Assembly (NCBI RefSeq): GCF_030216305.1
Contig: NZ_JASOKT010000012.1
Coordinates: 1 to 64,000, forward strand
From: Actinotignum timonense
Lineage (GTDB): Bacteria > Actinomycetota > Actinomycetes > Actinomycetales > Actinomycetaceae
Direction of reading: 5' to 3'
DNA length: 64,000 nucleotides
Below, piece after piece: positions 1 through 8,004 of this stretch (within the stretch, counting starts at the first letter, position 1; the number at the start of each line of letters is the position of its first letter). The notes under the pieces are model-generated. The model was not told the origin of the DNA, did not search any database, and saw only the letters and a program-made list of their open reading frames with translations. The position numbers were made by a program, and so were the translations under genes.

Positions 1-87
1 GCCGCGGTTTCTATCTAGTACGACGGCGCAGCTAGCCGGCAGTGGCCTTGCCCGCCAAGGGACGTTGCCTGGTCAAAAGTGTTGCTC
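1..87. other. Edge spacer with one ACGACGRCGC motif
   Basis: No gene is visible. The only notable feature is the motif GTACGACGGCGCAGCT at 18-33. It is nearly identical to a second intergenic copy at 13677-13692, and the likeness continues downstream (AGCCGGC versus AGTCGGC). See the findings on this dispersed motif. Confidence 0.5.
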
Positions 88-132
88 AACAGGTGTGGCC
101 CGGAACCGCGAAGGTTCCGGGCCACACCTGTT
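88..132 (-). terminator. 20-bp perfect hairpin terminator of the surface protein gene
   Basis: A perfect 20-bp inverted repeat (arms 88-107 and 113-132) closes a 5-nt GCGAA loop. It lies about 100 nt beyond the stop codon of the minus-strand surface protein gene, so it most likely ends that transcript. It is symmetric and could also stop rightward transcription entering the window. The stretch 133-231 holds a decayed repeat of the type GGCGCTGCnnTTAGCT at about 145, 175 and 222, and no gene. Confidence 0.75.
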
Positions 133-231
133 TGTAGTTGGCTAGGCGCTGCTCAGCTGGGTACTGTGCTCAGCCAGGCGCTGCACTTAGCTGTTCCGCA
201 CCTAGTTGTGCCGTGCTTGGCTGGGCGTTGC

Positions 232-2622
232 TTAGCTATGCCGGCGCCGTGCCAGCAGACCGGTTCCCACCAGGGCGAGAGCACCAGCCAGCAGCCAGGC
301 ACTCTCCGCGCCGGTGGCGGTCAGCTTCTTCTTGACGACGCGGGCGGGCTTGCTCGGCGCCGTAGGTTCGGCCGGCGCGGGTGCGGTGCTCGGGGCCGCC
401 GGTTCGGATGTTGGCGCAACGGTCGGCTCGGTGGTCGGAGCGGTTGTGGGCGCTACCGTTGGATCAACAGTCGGAGTAACAGTCGGGTCTGCCGTCGGCT
501 CGGTGGTCGGTTCCACCGTTGGATCAACAGTCGGTTCAACCGTGGGTTCCGGCGGGATCGGAGTTCCCGGGGTGAGCGTCGCAGTCTTCTGGGTGAAGCT
601 CACCTGCGCGTTGAGAACGGTGCTGCTCCCATCGGCAAAAGTCACCTTGATCGGCAGCTCGTGAGTTCCGGTGGCAGCGTCCTTACCCAGTGTCACGGTA
701 AGTGCGCCGTCGTTCGGATTAACCACAACATCCCAGCCCTTCGGCAGGGTCGCGCCGTCATTGAGCGCGTAAGCACCGTTCACGCTGAGCGCGGGCGTGA
801 CCGCAGCGCCGTTCGCATCCGTGAAACTCGGAGCGGGCACGTTCACGGTGACCGGATCCAGATTCTCGCGCGCGGCGGAGGCTGGCTGGTAAGCAGCGTT
901 CACCGCGGTGACGGTGACCTGCGCCGTTGTGGACACAATATCTTCCACCCAGGTACCCGCGGCGTCCTGCGTTTTCACGGCGCGCTTGTAGGTGACGGGG
1001 TAGACGCCGGGCGTGGCGGTATCCACCTGGGACGCGTCGATAATCACGCGGGTGGGAATGTCGGTTCCGTCCGGGGCATCGTAATTCGCGGTGGAATAGG
1101 TGATGACCTGCTTCGCATCGGTGAGCGCCTGCGGATTGCGGTCGCTCGTGAGGGTGGCCAGGTCGAGGTTACCCGCCTGCGCCGCCTGCTCCGCGAGGCC
1201 GCGGATTGTGCTCAGCTGGGCGCGGGAATTGTAAGCACTGTACTGCGGAATCGTGATGTCGCTGGCCTCAACAACCTTGACCAGGCGCACGTGCGCGTTG
1301 GAGAGCTCCGCGGCGAGCGGGGCATAAGCACCCTCGTTCATCGCTATGGGATTGCCCTGGGCGTCCACGAAACTGGGCTGTTGGGCGGACATCCCGTAGG
1401 TGTAGACCGGCATAATCTGGTCAGCGGTTGCCCCGACCGAGTAGCCCTTATCGCGAATCGCATCCCGAATCGGCATGAGGTCGATCTGGTAGGAATTCAC
1501 CGTGGCCGTTGAAATCTTCGAGATCATGCTCTCGTAGCCCTCGCATTGCGAGCGTAGCCCATTGGCGTAGGTGGCCTGGTACTGCAGGTTGAAACCGTCA
1601 GCGAAGGGCACCTTCTTCTCGGCATCCACATCCCGGTGCTTCACCGTGGGCATGGCCTGCTGCACGGCGAGGGGAACCTGGGTGAAGGGGCCGGAGAGGT
1701 CGCTGTAATTGGCGGCATCGGATTTTGCCACCGCCACGAACTTACCGGTGGTGCCGTGCTGGCTGGCCGCGCCGCCGTTATCCAGCTCGGTTAGTGGGGT
1801 GAAGCCGCGGAAGCGGATAATCCGCATATAACCCTGCGGCTTCTTCGACATCGCTTCACCATAGTCGGTTCCCGAGAGGGTGAGGGTGTGGTTCTTGAGC
1901 GACGCCACCGGCATCAAACCCTTGACCGTGGCAACATCCTGATTGAACTTGAGCGGGACGTCCAGGGTGATCACATCGTCCGGGCCGGTAGAAGCCGGGA
2001 GAGTGCCGCGGAGCCACACCGTTGCCACGTTATCCCAATCCGCATCAGCCATCATATCGAGGGTCTTTTGAGTGCCGTCCTTGAGGATGAGCCAGATGGT
2101 GACCTTGGTGGATACGCCGGAGGCGGTGATGGCTTCTTTGAGCTTGGGGCCATCGACGACGAAACCTGAAGCGTCTGCCGGGGCGCCGGAGGTATTGTAT
2201 GCGGCGTCGCCATCCATCCATCCGACCTGGTAGCTGAGTCCGTAGAGCGGAGAGGTGGTGTTATTACGCACCTGGATGCGCGCGGTGAGCTCGGTGGTCT
2301 TGGTGAGATCGATGAGGTTATTACGCATGCAATTGAGGCGGTTGCCTGTATCGCGCTGCGGATCGCCCGGCATCGGGAAATTGTTGGAAGCCGAGCCGTC
2401 GGCGGCGCGCAGTTGCATGCCTACGCTGAATTTTGCGTCTTTACCGTTCTTATCTTGCGGGGTGATGAGGCTGCCATCACCGACTGCCAGGCCCGAAACG
2501 ATGGCCGGGCTGGGGTTATCCGCTGTGGGAACGTCCGCCACGGCGAGTGGGGCTACGATTCCGCATCCCAGGACCGTGAGGGCGGATAGTGTTCCGACAG
2601 CGAGCTTGCGCATCTTTGCCAT
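232..2622 (-). CDS. Sortase-anchored cell-surface protein
   Basis: A 796-residue secreted wall protein of unknown ligand. It starts with a basic N-terminus and a hydrophobic signal peptide ending near AVA-D (residues 1-29). The central part has no enzyme motif that I recognise; around residues 480-640 it resembles Rib/Ig-like adhesin modules. A Pro-Thr-Glu-Val repeat tract (PTVEPTVDPT type, about residues 690-750) forms a wall-spanning stalk. The C-terminus has LTATG, a hydrophobic helix and RRRHS, which fits a variant LPXTG signal for sortase. AGGA sits just upstream of the ATG, and a long palindrome (2657-2683) in the promoter suggests regulated expression. A role in adhesion or ligand capture is inferred. 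Confidence 0.85.
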   Translation of the reverse strand: MAKMRKLAVGTLSALTVLGCGIVAPLAVADVPTADNPSPAIVSGLAVGDGSLITPQDKNGKDAKFSVGMQLRAADGSASNNFPMPGDPQRDTGNRLNCMRNNLIDLTKTTELTARIQVRNNTTSPLYGLSYQVGWMDGDAAYNTSGAPADASGFVVDGPKLKEAITASGVSTKVTIWLILKDGTQKTLDMMADADWDNVATVWLRGTLPASTGPDDVITLDVPLKFNQDVATVKGLMPVASLKNHTLTLSGTDYGEAMSKKPQGYMRIIRFRGFTPLTELDNGGAASQHGTTGKFVAVAKSDAANYSDLSGPFTQVPLAVQQAMPTVKHRDVDAEKKVPFADGFNLQYQATYANGLRSQCEGYESMISKISTATVNSYQIDLMPIRDAIRDKGYSVGATADQIMPVYTYGMSAQQPSFVDAQGNPIAMNEGAYAPLAAELSNAHVRLVKVVEASDITIPQYSAYNSRAQLSTIRGLAEQAAQAGNLDLATLTSDRNPQALTDAKQVITYSTANYDAPDGTDIPTRVIIDASQVDTATPGVYPVTYKRAVKTQDAAGTWVEDIVSTTAQVTVTAVNAAYQPASAARENLDPVTVNVPAPSFTDANGAAVTPALSVNGAYALNDGATLPKGWDVVVNPNDGALTVTLGKDAATGTHELPIKVTFADGSSTVLNAQVSFTQKTATLTPGTPIPPEPTVEPTVDPTVEPTTEPTADPTVTPTVDPTVAPTTAPTTEPTVAPTSEPAAPSTAPAPAEPTAPSKPARVVKKKLTATGAESAWLLAGALALVGTGLLARRRHS

Positions 2623-2656
2623 GATGTCCTATCCAGAGTTGTGGTTACTTATGCTT

Positions 2657-2683
2657 CTAACCCTAAATGAAATTTAGTGTTAG
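2657..2683 (-). promoter_or_regulatory. Operator-like palindrome upstream of the surface protein gene
   Basis: Two 12-nt arms, CTAACCCTAAAT and ATTTAGTGTTAG, surround a 3-nt centre with a single mismatch. The site is AT-rich and lies 35-61 nt before the ATG, where a repressor would act. The TTAG/CTAA content faintly recalls DtxR/IdeR iron boxes, but the match is partial, so the regulator is unknown. Confidence 0.5.
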
Positions 2684-2925
2684 CTAAAGCGATCTTGGTA
2701 GGACAATGTTCAAGCAGCGCGAGCTGAGTGAATGGCTGGCGCGGGGAGGGGTTGGGTAGGGCTGGGTGTGAATCGGCGGTGCTGTGCGAAAAGGAGGCGT
2801 GAAGCGGGTGTGCGTCGTCGTAAAAAGGTATAAACTCAAATTATTGAGGTGACAAACTTCGCGCAAGGGTGCGGGGAAAGGGGTCTCCTCGGGCATCGCG
2901 GTAGTCGCGAGAAGGGTGCACGGTC

Positions 2926-3369
2926 ATGGGCGTTATTCGGGGCGTGACGGAAGAAGATATTCTCGCGTTTCTTCGCGAGCACGGCATTGAGGCTGGCGCG
3001 AACTACCTGGTGGTGCGTAAGTATAGAAGTTTCTTGGGCGGAATTGGCAAGCTCCTGGTGTCGAACCTGTGGAATGCAATCGACGCGGCGGTGATCCGGG
3101 TGCTGGTGGTGACCGATGCCGAGTTTATTGTGATCAATCCGGAGGGGAAGTCGGGGCTGTCGAATATTTCGCGGGCGGACGGCGAGCGTTTCCAGCGGTA
3201 CCCGTGGGAGAGCGTGATCGATTTTCACGTGGAGCGCAAAGCCACTACCGCGCTTATTAGCTGGACCGCGGAGGGCAAGGCGCAGACCTGGGAAGCGGAT
3301 ATTAACCATCCGGGAGTTTTCAGTTTCAACCCGGTCAATTTGCCGGCGTTCCTGAGGCATTCGCGTTAG
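2926..3369 (+). CDS. Hypothetical 147-residue protein
   Basis: A small soluble protein with no signal peptide. It has alternating beta-like segments (VLVVTDAEFIVINPEG, about residues 60-75; VIDFHVERK and TALISW later), similar in style to PH-like domain proteins that bind a peptide or lipid head group, but I cannot assign a family. It begins with ATG behind GAGAAGG, and a possible -10 (TATAAAC) lies near 2829. It is monocistronic, between the surface protein gene and tRNA-Arg. The codon use and GC match the chromosome, so it is probably a real core gene of unknown function. Confidence 0.7.
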   Translation: MGVIRGVTEEDILAFLREHGIEAGANYLVVRKYRSFLGGIGKLLVSNLWNAIDAAVIRVLVVTDAEFIVINPEGKSGLSNISRADGERFQRYPWESVIDFHVERKATTALISWTAEGKAQTWEADINHPGVFSFNPVNLPAFLRHSR

Positions 3370-3456
3370 GTTGGTTTTGCGGCCGGGCTTGGGGCTTCGG
3401 GCGCGGAAAAAGAAATTGCTCCCCACCGGGATTTGAGTCACCGAGGAGGAGCTTCG

Positions 3457-3529
3457 CGCGCTCGAAGGGATTCGAACCCCCGACCTTCTGATCCGTAGTC
3501 AGATGCTCTATCCACTGAGCTACGAGCGC
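3457..3529 (-). tRNA. tRNA-Arg (anticodon ACG)
   Basis: A complete cloverleaf on the minus strand. The acceptor arms GCGCTCG and CGAGCGC pair. The D-arm is TAGCTCAGTGG, the anticodon stem TCTGA/TCAGA closes the loop CTACGGA (anticodon ACG), and the T-arm carries GGTTCGAATCC. CCA is not encoded. Its flank starts a lower-GC interval with toxin-antitoxin debris, so this tRNA may be an integration hotspot. Confidence 0.95.
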
Positions 3530-3554
3530 ACAGTCACGAGGTGGCTACCACAAG

Positions 3555-3577
3555 CTCCTCAATAAAAAATTGAGGAG
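3555..3577. repeat. 9-bp inverted repeat next to tRNA-Arg
   Basis: CTCCTCAAT and ATTGAGGAG flank a run of five A. The site lies just upstream of the tRNA promoter side, at the edge of the lower-GC interval. It may be a terminator of leftward transcription entering the tRNA, or a recombination relic. No gene was seen from 3578 to about 3795. Confidence 0.5.
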
Positions 3578-3795
3578 GCGAGCGATTAACCCGCCTCGTT
3601 TTGCGACAGATAAGAGTTTACCGCGTTCCCCGGCGAGAGCAAAATCTACAGGCCAGGTGCGTTATGTTTCACATCTGGGCTGGCTGGGTCTGCGGTCGGT
3701 GCTGGGTAGTGGCGGCAAGTGTGCTGCCCGGCTGTGTAAGTGCGTTCAACGGAACTCGGTCAGAAAGCTCTCACGATCTTGCGCAGTCAATGCTA

Positions 3796-3807
3796 CTGTA
3801 TATACAG
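3796..3807 (+). promoter_or_regulatory. Antitoxin operator CTGTATATACAG
   Basis: A perfect 12-bp palindrome 35 nt before the probable antitoxin start. RelB/DinJ-type antitoxins usually repress their own promoter through short palindromes, and this site has the right place and shape. It resembles a LexA half-site pair (CTGT...ACAG) but its spacing is too short for a canonical SOS box. Confidence 0.6.
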
Positions 3808-3841
3808 AGTAATGTTGATTGCGTGTAGTGGGGTGGTTGTG

Positions 3842-4096
3842 GTGGCAAATGTATCTTTCCGGACGGATGATGAAACGAAGGCTCAGGCTGCGGAGTTGTT
3901 CCGTGATCTCGGGTTGGATATGAGTACTGCCATCAATATGTTTTTGCGGCAGTCGATTGCCAGCAACGGCATTCCGTTCACGCCGCATCGCGGGAACTCG
4001 GCCAGTGCCGTGGCGAGAGCTGAAGTTGAGTCCCGCACCGGCGCGTCCTTTAGTAGCGTCGCTGAACTGATGGCGGATCTCAATGAGGCTGACTAG
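3842..4096 (+). CDS. RelB/DinJ family antitoxin
   Basis: An 84-residue antitoxin. The start is placed at GTG 3842 so that the protein begins ANVSFRTDDETKAQAAELF, the usual ribbon-helix-helix opening of DinJ/RelB. The body carries MSTAINMFLRQSIASNGIPF, a family signature. Such proteins bind their promoter as dimers and neutralise a RelE/YafQ mRNA interferase. The cognate toxin frame starts inside its last codons (ATG 4083) but is broken, so this antitoxin is probably an orphan. An earlier in-frame ATG at 3812 would add a Cys/Val-rich leader that does not fit the family. Confidence 0.85.
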   Translation: MANVSFRTDDETKAQAAELFRDLGLDMSTAINMFLRQSIASNGIPFTPHRGNSASAVARAEVESRTGASFSSVAELMADLNEAD

Positions 4097-4217
4097 CGTC
4101 TTCCGTACGAATCAGTTCAAGCGCGATGCCAAGGTGCTGTTCAAGATGGTCCGGCAAGCATGCTGCTGCCCCCTATCCCGGGGCCTGGCCCAATTGGGTA
4201 AGTGCTGCGGCGGCTAA
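4083..4217 (+). pseudogene. Truncated YafQ/RelE-like toxin remnant
   Basis: The frame overlaps the antitoxin stop, as in intact dinJ-yafQ pairs. It reads MRLTSVFRTNQFKRDAKVLF, matching the N-terminus of YafQ-type interferases (RTxQFKRDxK). After about 22 residues it turns into a Cys-rich unrelated tail and stops at 44 residues, where the family needs about 90. The catalytic C-terminal half is missing, so it should be inactive. The break abuts the end of the minus-strand gene at 4214, suggesting a deletion or join that cut both. Confidence 0.75.
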
Positions 4218-4387
4218 CCTTCGTGCACGGCTCCGTGGAGGGCTGCCTTATCCTGAGCTCTTTGCGCGATTTTGATCTGAATGGGAGCGGCGGCAGCTTT
4301 GACAAGATCCGGATCGGTGATGAGCCGTTCAGGATCAATGTCCGCATCGCTTTCAATTTCAGCGAGTAATTCCGCGTCTGTTCTCAT
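4214..4387 (-). CDS. Short truncated protein, antitoxin-like
   Basis: A 57-residue frame with a good start: ATG with GGAGA 11 nt upstream. It begins MRTDAELLAEIESDADIDPE and continues with VKAAAAPIQIKIAQRAQD, an acidic N-terminus followed by amphipathic helices. It stops abruptly at HGAVHEG, exactly where the opposing toxin remnant ends. It looks like the N-terminal part of a longer helix-rich, perhaps DNA-binding antitoxin-like protein whose 3' end was lost. No family can be named with confidence. Confidence 0.5.
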   Translation of the reverse strand: MRTDAELLAEIESDADIDPERLITDPDLVKAAAAPIQIKIAQRAQDKAALHGAVHEG

Positions 4388-4565
4388 TGTTATAAGTATC
4401 TCCGTTCAAGAAGCTATCTTTGAGCCTTCATCGCGTGAAAAATGTTCCCGCAGTTGTAAATAGCAGTCGTCTACTGCGATTGCAAGGAGTGTTTAATCTT
4501 GATCACAGCCCACCGCATTCACCCCTGATACCTTTTAACAATCATACTCAGGAGAAAGGGCAGCC

Positions 4566-5222
4566 GTGACGGACTACTTCATCTACCTCGACGAAAGCGG
4601 CACTCTTGACTTCCTTGAACCGGCAAATGAAACTGAATCCCCATTTTTTGGATTCGGATCAGCAATGTTCCTCGGCGAACACCGAGACGCAATATGGCAA
4701 GGCCACCTACTCCGCGCCGCGCTCGAAGCCAAAAAAGTCAATCTACCTCATGGTTTCCACGCGAAAAACGATTCGTGGGCGACCCGGGAAGCTGTCCTCA
4801 AACTCATCTCCACCCAACCTTTGAGGTTCGATGCGACTTTTCTATATAAGGCGAACGCCTTCCCGTATGTCCAAAGCAGGGGTAAAAGCAGGCTTTATAA
4901 AATAGCCCTTTTCTTGCACCTGCAACGAGTTTGTTCGCAGTTTAAGGCCGAAGACCGCCTGTATGTCGTGTTAGCGACATTTAGTGCTGCGTCTTTCAAG
5001 GACGCAGCAAAGGAAGCGATTGAGGATATCGCGAATCAAATGGTGCCGACAATCATCCCCTGCGTATGGGATGCTAAAACCGCGTGGGGTATACAGGTAG
5101 CAGACTATCTTCTTTGGGCTACCCACCGCATCACCCAGGGGCGCGCATTGAAGAACTACTCGACCTACGTTGAGCCACTCATTGCCAGTGTCGAGTATCC
5201 GTGGGGGCGGGTAAAAAAGTAG
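4566..5222 (+). CDS. DUF3800 domain protein
   Basis: A 218-residue protein that begins TDYFIYLDESGTLDFLE, the DUF3800 hallmark (an RNase H-like fold with an early Asp-Glu-Ser). It carries a conserved later block, WDAKTAWGIQVADYLLWATHR, typical of the family's C-terminal D...QxAD motif. DUF3800 proteins are often found in mobile and defence islands, and a nuclease role is suspected but not established. The start is GTG behind AGGAGAAAGGG. GC is clearly below that of the sialic acid locus, in keeping with acquisition together with the toxin-antitoxin debris upstream. The 178 nt before it hold no other gene. Confidence 0.8.
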   Translation: MTDYFIYLDESGTLDFLEPANETESPFFGFGSAMFLGEHRDAIWQGHLLRAALEAKKVNLPHGFHAKNDSWATREAVLKLISTQPLRFDATFLYKANAFPYVQSRGKSRLYKIALFLHLQRVCSQFKAEDRLYVVLATFSAASFKDAAKEAIEDIANQMVPTIIPCVWDAKTAWGIQVADYLLWATHRITQGRALKNYSTYVEPLIASVEYPWGRVKK

Positions 5223-5477
5223 GAGCCAGCTATCCCCTCGGTGGGGGAAGAGGATCCCTGACCCTCTTTTCGCCGGCACCTAAATTGTATCAGAGCGTAA
5301 TCTTGTCTCGCTAGCGCCTGGAGCCGAAGCTGGAGCGCTGTATAAAAAGTCCCTGTTTTCAATGGGGCACTTACCAGTAGTACCCCTAGCACTGTACCAT
5401 ATTTGTCATATTCTCTCTCATGAGCAACAGGTCCGAAAATCCGCTAAAGCATAGGTGGTAAAGCGGGAACGCTCATA

Positions 5478-5501
5478 AGCATGCCGAAGGTCCGGCGTGC
5501 T
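5478..5501 (-). terminator. Hairpin after tRNA-Ser
   Basis: A 9-bp stem (AGCATGCCG/CGGCGTGCT, one G-T pair) just beyond the tRNA 3' end on the minus strand. It also has TTTT on the plus-strand side. It probably trims or terminates the tRNA transcript. Between 5223 and 5477 I see no coding signal. Confidence 0.55.
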
Positions 5502-5514
5502 TTTGTAGCATAAG

Positions 5515-5602
5515 CGGAGAGTAAGGGATTCGAACCCTTGGTGCGGGGTCGCCGCACAACGGTTTTCAAGACCGTCTCATTCGGCCGCTCTGACAACTCT
5601 CC
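5515..5602 (-). tRNA. tRNA-Ser (anticodon TGA)
   Basis: An 88-nt class II tRNA on the minus strand. The acceptor is GGAGAGT/ACTCTCC, the anticodon stem ACGGT/ACCGT closes loop CTTGAAA (anticodon TGA), a long variable arm GTGCGGCGACCCCGCAC forms its own hairpin, and the T-loop is GGTTCGAATCC. The discriminator is G. CCA is not encoded. Confidence 0.95.
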
Positions 5603-5659
5603 AAGCAGCGCCGCCCACGCGGGCTGCAAAAGGCTAGTTTAGCGTAGTTTCGCGCGCTG

Positions 5660-6220
5660 CTACACCAGTGGCGCAGCTGCTTCGAGCACGGCCCCAAACT
5701 CACCCACCGGCGTGAACTCCGGCAGCAGGATGCGCTCCATCAGATGCGCATCCATATCCGCCGAGTGGTTACCGGAATGGGTCATGCCGGTGTCCTCAAA
5801 GCCCTGGCGAGCGTAGAAGCCACGCAGCGGCCCCACGCAATCCAGGCGCACCCGGTCGTAGCCGTAGGTGACGGCCAGCTGAGCCATTGCGGCCAGGATG
5901 GCCCGCCCGGCGCCCTTCGCCGCAACGGCCGGATTGGCCATGAGGGTGTGCAGGTAGAGGGCGGGCATATCGTCGAACCAGATGAGCGGGTCGGAATGCA
6001 GGGCCCGCACGGCGGCGGTGATGGTGCCATCGGCCGCGCGCAAAGCCCAGAATTCGCCGGCGTCTACCTGCTCGGCGATCTTCCACACCGGCAGCGAGCC
6101 GAGAGGCCATTGACTGTTGCCGGCGGCAGCCATAGTTTCTTCAATGGTGCGGCGGATGGTGGCGAGGGTGGGGATGTCCTCACGCGTGCACCGGGTTAGG
6201 CGAGTCAGTTGAGTGGTCAT
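5660..6220 (-). CDS. GNAT family N-acetyltransferase
   Basis: A 186-residue GNAT enzyme that transfers an acetyl group from acetyl-CoA to an amine; the substrate is unknown. It has LYLHTLMANPAVAAKGAGRAIL (about residues 85-107), the beta4/alpha3 region with a degenerate acetyl-CoA pyrophosphate loop (Q/RxxGxG/A appears as AKGAGR), then RLDCVGPLRGFYARQGFEDTG, the typical C-terminal motif B. The start at 6220 (MTTQLTRLTR) is preferred because GGAGG lies upstream; the in-frame codon at 6241 falls inside that leader. It stands alone, divergent from the 6.7-kb sialidase gene. Confidence 0.85.
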   Translation of the reverse strand: MTTQLTRLTRCTREDIPTLATIRRTIEETMAAAGNSQWPLGSLPVWKIAEQVDAGEFWALRAADGTITAAVRALHSDPLIWFDDMPALYLHTLMANPAVAAKGAGRAILAAMAQLAVTYGYDRVRLDCVGPLRGFYARQGFEDTGMTHSGNHSADMDAHLMERILLPEFTPVGEFGAVLEAAAPLV

Positions 6221-6671
6221 GAGAGTCGTCGTCCTCCGCAACTCGGTCCCACAGGGGAAATTCGGTCAGGAATTAGCCAGCGCTTGGTATGTATCAGGCA
6301 AACATGCGCTGCTGTTAGGTTGGGTTGGGGGTGGCGTCGTCGTACTGGACGAAACACCGGGGGTGTCACGCGGTCATGGGCCGCTGAACCTCAGCGTAAA
6401 ACAAGAAAAGTCTTCAGTGCAAGCTCTAGTAACGGTCAAGAATCGGTATCGTTGCTGTACGCGAACAGCTGGAAACGCGGGTGGTACCTCCCGGCCTCGC
6501 TTGCTGCACACAGGATTTTACACAGCGCGGCGGCCCTGTCAAAACGTGGTGTGCACCACCGGCACGTGCCTCCGTTTCAAGAAGGGCGACGACGCCGCGC
6601 CTACCGCCCACCAGCCCTGTTATCCCGCGGAAAAGTGCGTGGCAGCAGCCCGGCGCCCGGCCCGCGGCATT
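6221..6671. other. 450-nt divergent spacer
   Basis: No convincing gene. It contains two dispersed-motif copies (GGCGTCGTCGTAC at 6333-6345; a weaker GCGACGACGCCGCGC at 6586-6600) and a GGGTGGTACC string near 6478 that looks like the T-box core but lacks other T-box parts. The last part is the promoter region of the sialidase-like gene at 6700. Confidence 0.5.
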
Positions 6672-6693
6672 AAGTCTGACAACCACATAGGAT
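6672..6693 (+). promoter_or_regulatory. NanR-type operator and leaderless promoter
   Basis: AAGTCTGACAA (6672-6682) is the reverse of TTGTCAGACTT, matching the TTGTCAGACAA operators at 9 of 11 positions. A -10 element TAGGAT (6688-6693) ends 6 nt before the ATG, which would give a leaderless mRNA. The operator sits just upstream of the -10, as at 15363-15373, so binding should block RNA polymerase. Confidence 0.65.
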
Positions 6694-6699
6694 GGTGCC

Positions 6700-7902
6700 A
6701 TGACTTCTCTACATAAGGACCCGCACAATGATCGTGCGCAGGCCACCGCGCCCAGCGCTGGCGCCGCGGCTGGCTGTTCGGCCCGCGCGCTCGTCACCCG
6801 TACCGCCGACCGTGATTTCCGCATCCCGGCCGTGCTGCATCGGGATAACCAGCTGACCGTCTTCTTCGATGAACGCCCGCATCCGAGCGGGGATTTTGAC
6901 TGGGAAAACCTGGGCGGGGCCATGGCCGCCGACCTGCCCAATCCCAACCGGATTTGCTATATCACCGCTGAGCTTCCCGCCGATGCGGGGGTGAGCGCCG
7001 CGGACTCGGAAGCGCCTGCCGCCGGCACTGCGCTGCGCGCGCAAGACCTTGAATTCTCCGCTCCGCTTCCGGTTCCGGGAACGCCGGCGGTGTGCGGGGA
7101 TCCGTGCGTGGCTGGTGCGCCGGTATGCAGTGCTACGGGCGCGGATGCCGCAGCGCAAACCGACGCCGGGAACGATGCCAGGAACTCTGATGGGAACGAC
7201 GCCGGCATTACCCTGGCCTACGCCGCCTCGGAAGAAATCGGCTACTTCGGCTCGCGCTTCGCCGGGCCGCGCCTGGAAGCCTGGATTGCCTGGGGGACCA
7301 GCCTCGACTCCCTGACCCATACCCGTGTTGACGACGAGCTCTATAGCGAGCTGCGCTGCGATGGCCTCTTCGCCACCTCCGGCTCCACGCCGCTGCTGGG
7401 CGATACCGCGCTCCTGCCGTATGTCACGAACCGCGGCGGGGAAGCCGTGATCTACGTGGTGCACGTGCGCGCGGGCCGGATTGTGGCGATTTCCGAGCCA
7501 ATCCGCCCGGCCGGCACCCCGGGCCTGGACGAAACCACCCTCGAGGTAAGCGGCGGCGAGGTCATCGCGAATATCCGCCTCCAGGGCCGCGGCGGGCGCG
7601 TGGTGGCGCGCTCGAGCGACGGCCTGACCTGGTCCGCGCCGCAGCCCCTCAGCCTCCCCGATCCGGGATGCAATGCCAAGCTCATCACCTGCGGAGATGG
7701 CACCATCCTCATCCACCCGCATTCGGATACCGCCCGGGAGAACGGCGCTATTGTCGACGACGCCGGACGCCTACTCCGCTCCCTGGGCCCGGGCGAATTC
7801 GGTTACTCGGACGCGGTGTGGCTCTCGGATAGCCTCGCCGTCGTTTTTGAACGCGAAAACTCGCTCTACCTCGACCTTATCCCGGGCAGTGAACTGCGCT
7901 AA
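6700..7902 (+). CDS. Cytoplasmic sialidase-like protein (GH33-type BNR fold)
   Basis: A 400-residue protein with no signal peptide. DRDFRIPAV (residues 38-45) is the sialidase F/YRIP arginine motif, and SSDGLTWSAP (about 305-314) is an Asp-box (SxDxGxTW). A low-complexity, Ala/Asp/Asn-rich stretch (about residues 105-170) interrupts the early propeller. Only one clear Asp-box is seen, so the fold is divergent; FGYSDAVWL...VFERE may supply the Tyr/Glu nucleophile pair. The NanR-type operator upstream places it in the sialic acid regulon. It may act on imported sialosides or anhydro forms; that is inference. It has a leaderless start. Confidence 0.75.
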   Translation: MTSLHKDPHNDRAQATAPSAGAAAGCSARALVTRTADRDFRIPAVLHRDNQLTVFFDERPHPSGDFDWENLGGAMAADLPNPNRICYITAELPADAGVSAADSEAPAAGTALRAQDLEFSAPLPVPGTPAVCGDPCVAGAPVCSATGADAAAQTDAGNDARNSDGNDAGITLAYAASEEIGYFGSRFAGPRLEAWIAWGTSLDSLTHTRVDDELYSELRCDGLFATSGSTPLLGDTALLPYVTNRGGEAVIYVVHVRAGRIVAISEPIRPAGTPGLDETTLEVSGGEVIANIRLQGRGGRVVARSSDGLTWSAPQPLSLPDPGCNAKLITCGDGTILIHPHSDTARENGAIVDDAGRLLRSLGPGEFGYSDAVWLSDSLAVVFERENSLYLDLIPGSELR

Positions 7903-7921
7903 CTAAGCCGGGAACGTACCC

Positions 7922-7978
7922 GCGTGGCACGCCACGCAACGGGGCCGGGTGAGCTGGAAATCCAGCCCACCCGGCCCC
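7922..7978. terminator. Convergent terminator hairpins between the two sialidase genes
   Basis: Two stacked hairpins: a 7-bp GCGTGGC/GCCACGC (7922-7937) and a strong 17-bp stem (7941-7957 with 7962-7978, one G-T pair, loop AAAT). GGTTTGT follows on the plus strand. They separate the plus-strand sialidase-like gene from the minus-strand secreted sialidase. Confidence 0.8.
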
Positions 7979-8004
7979 GGTTTGTATCTCGCTTCTCGCG
8001 TCGC

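Noticed and set aside
3796..3807. LexA (SOS) box in the antitoxin promoter
   Set aside because: CTGT and ACAG are separated by 4 nt, not the 8 of the E. coli box, and it does not match the actinobacterial GAACnnnnGTTC form either.
5405..5460. Thirteen-codon frame (MSNRSENPLKHRW) upstream of tRNA-Ser
   Set aside because: No ribosome site or conservation evidence; too short to support.
6470..6500. GGGTGGTACC string resembling the T-box core upstream of the 6.7-kb gene
   Set aside because: Only the ten-base core fits. The following CCGCG is missing, no stem I or specifier loop can be drawn, and the downstream gene is not an aminoacyl-tRNA synthetase or amino acid gene.
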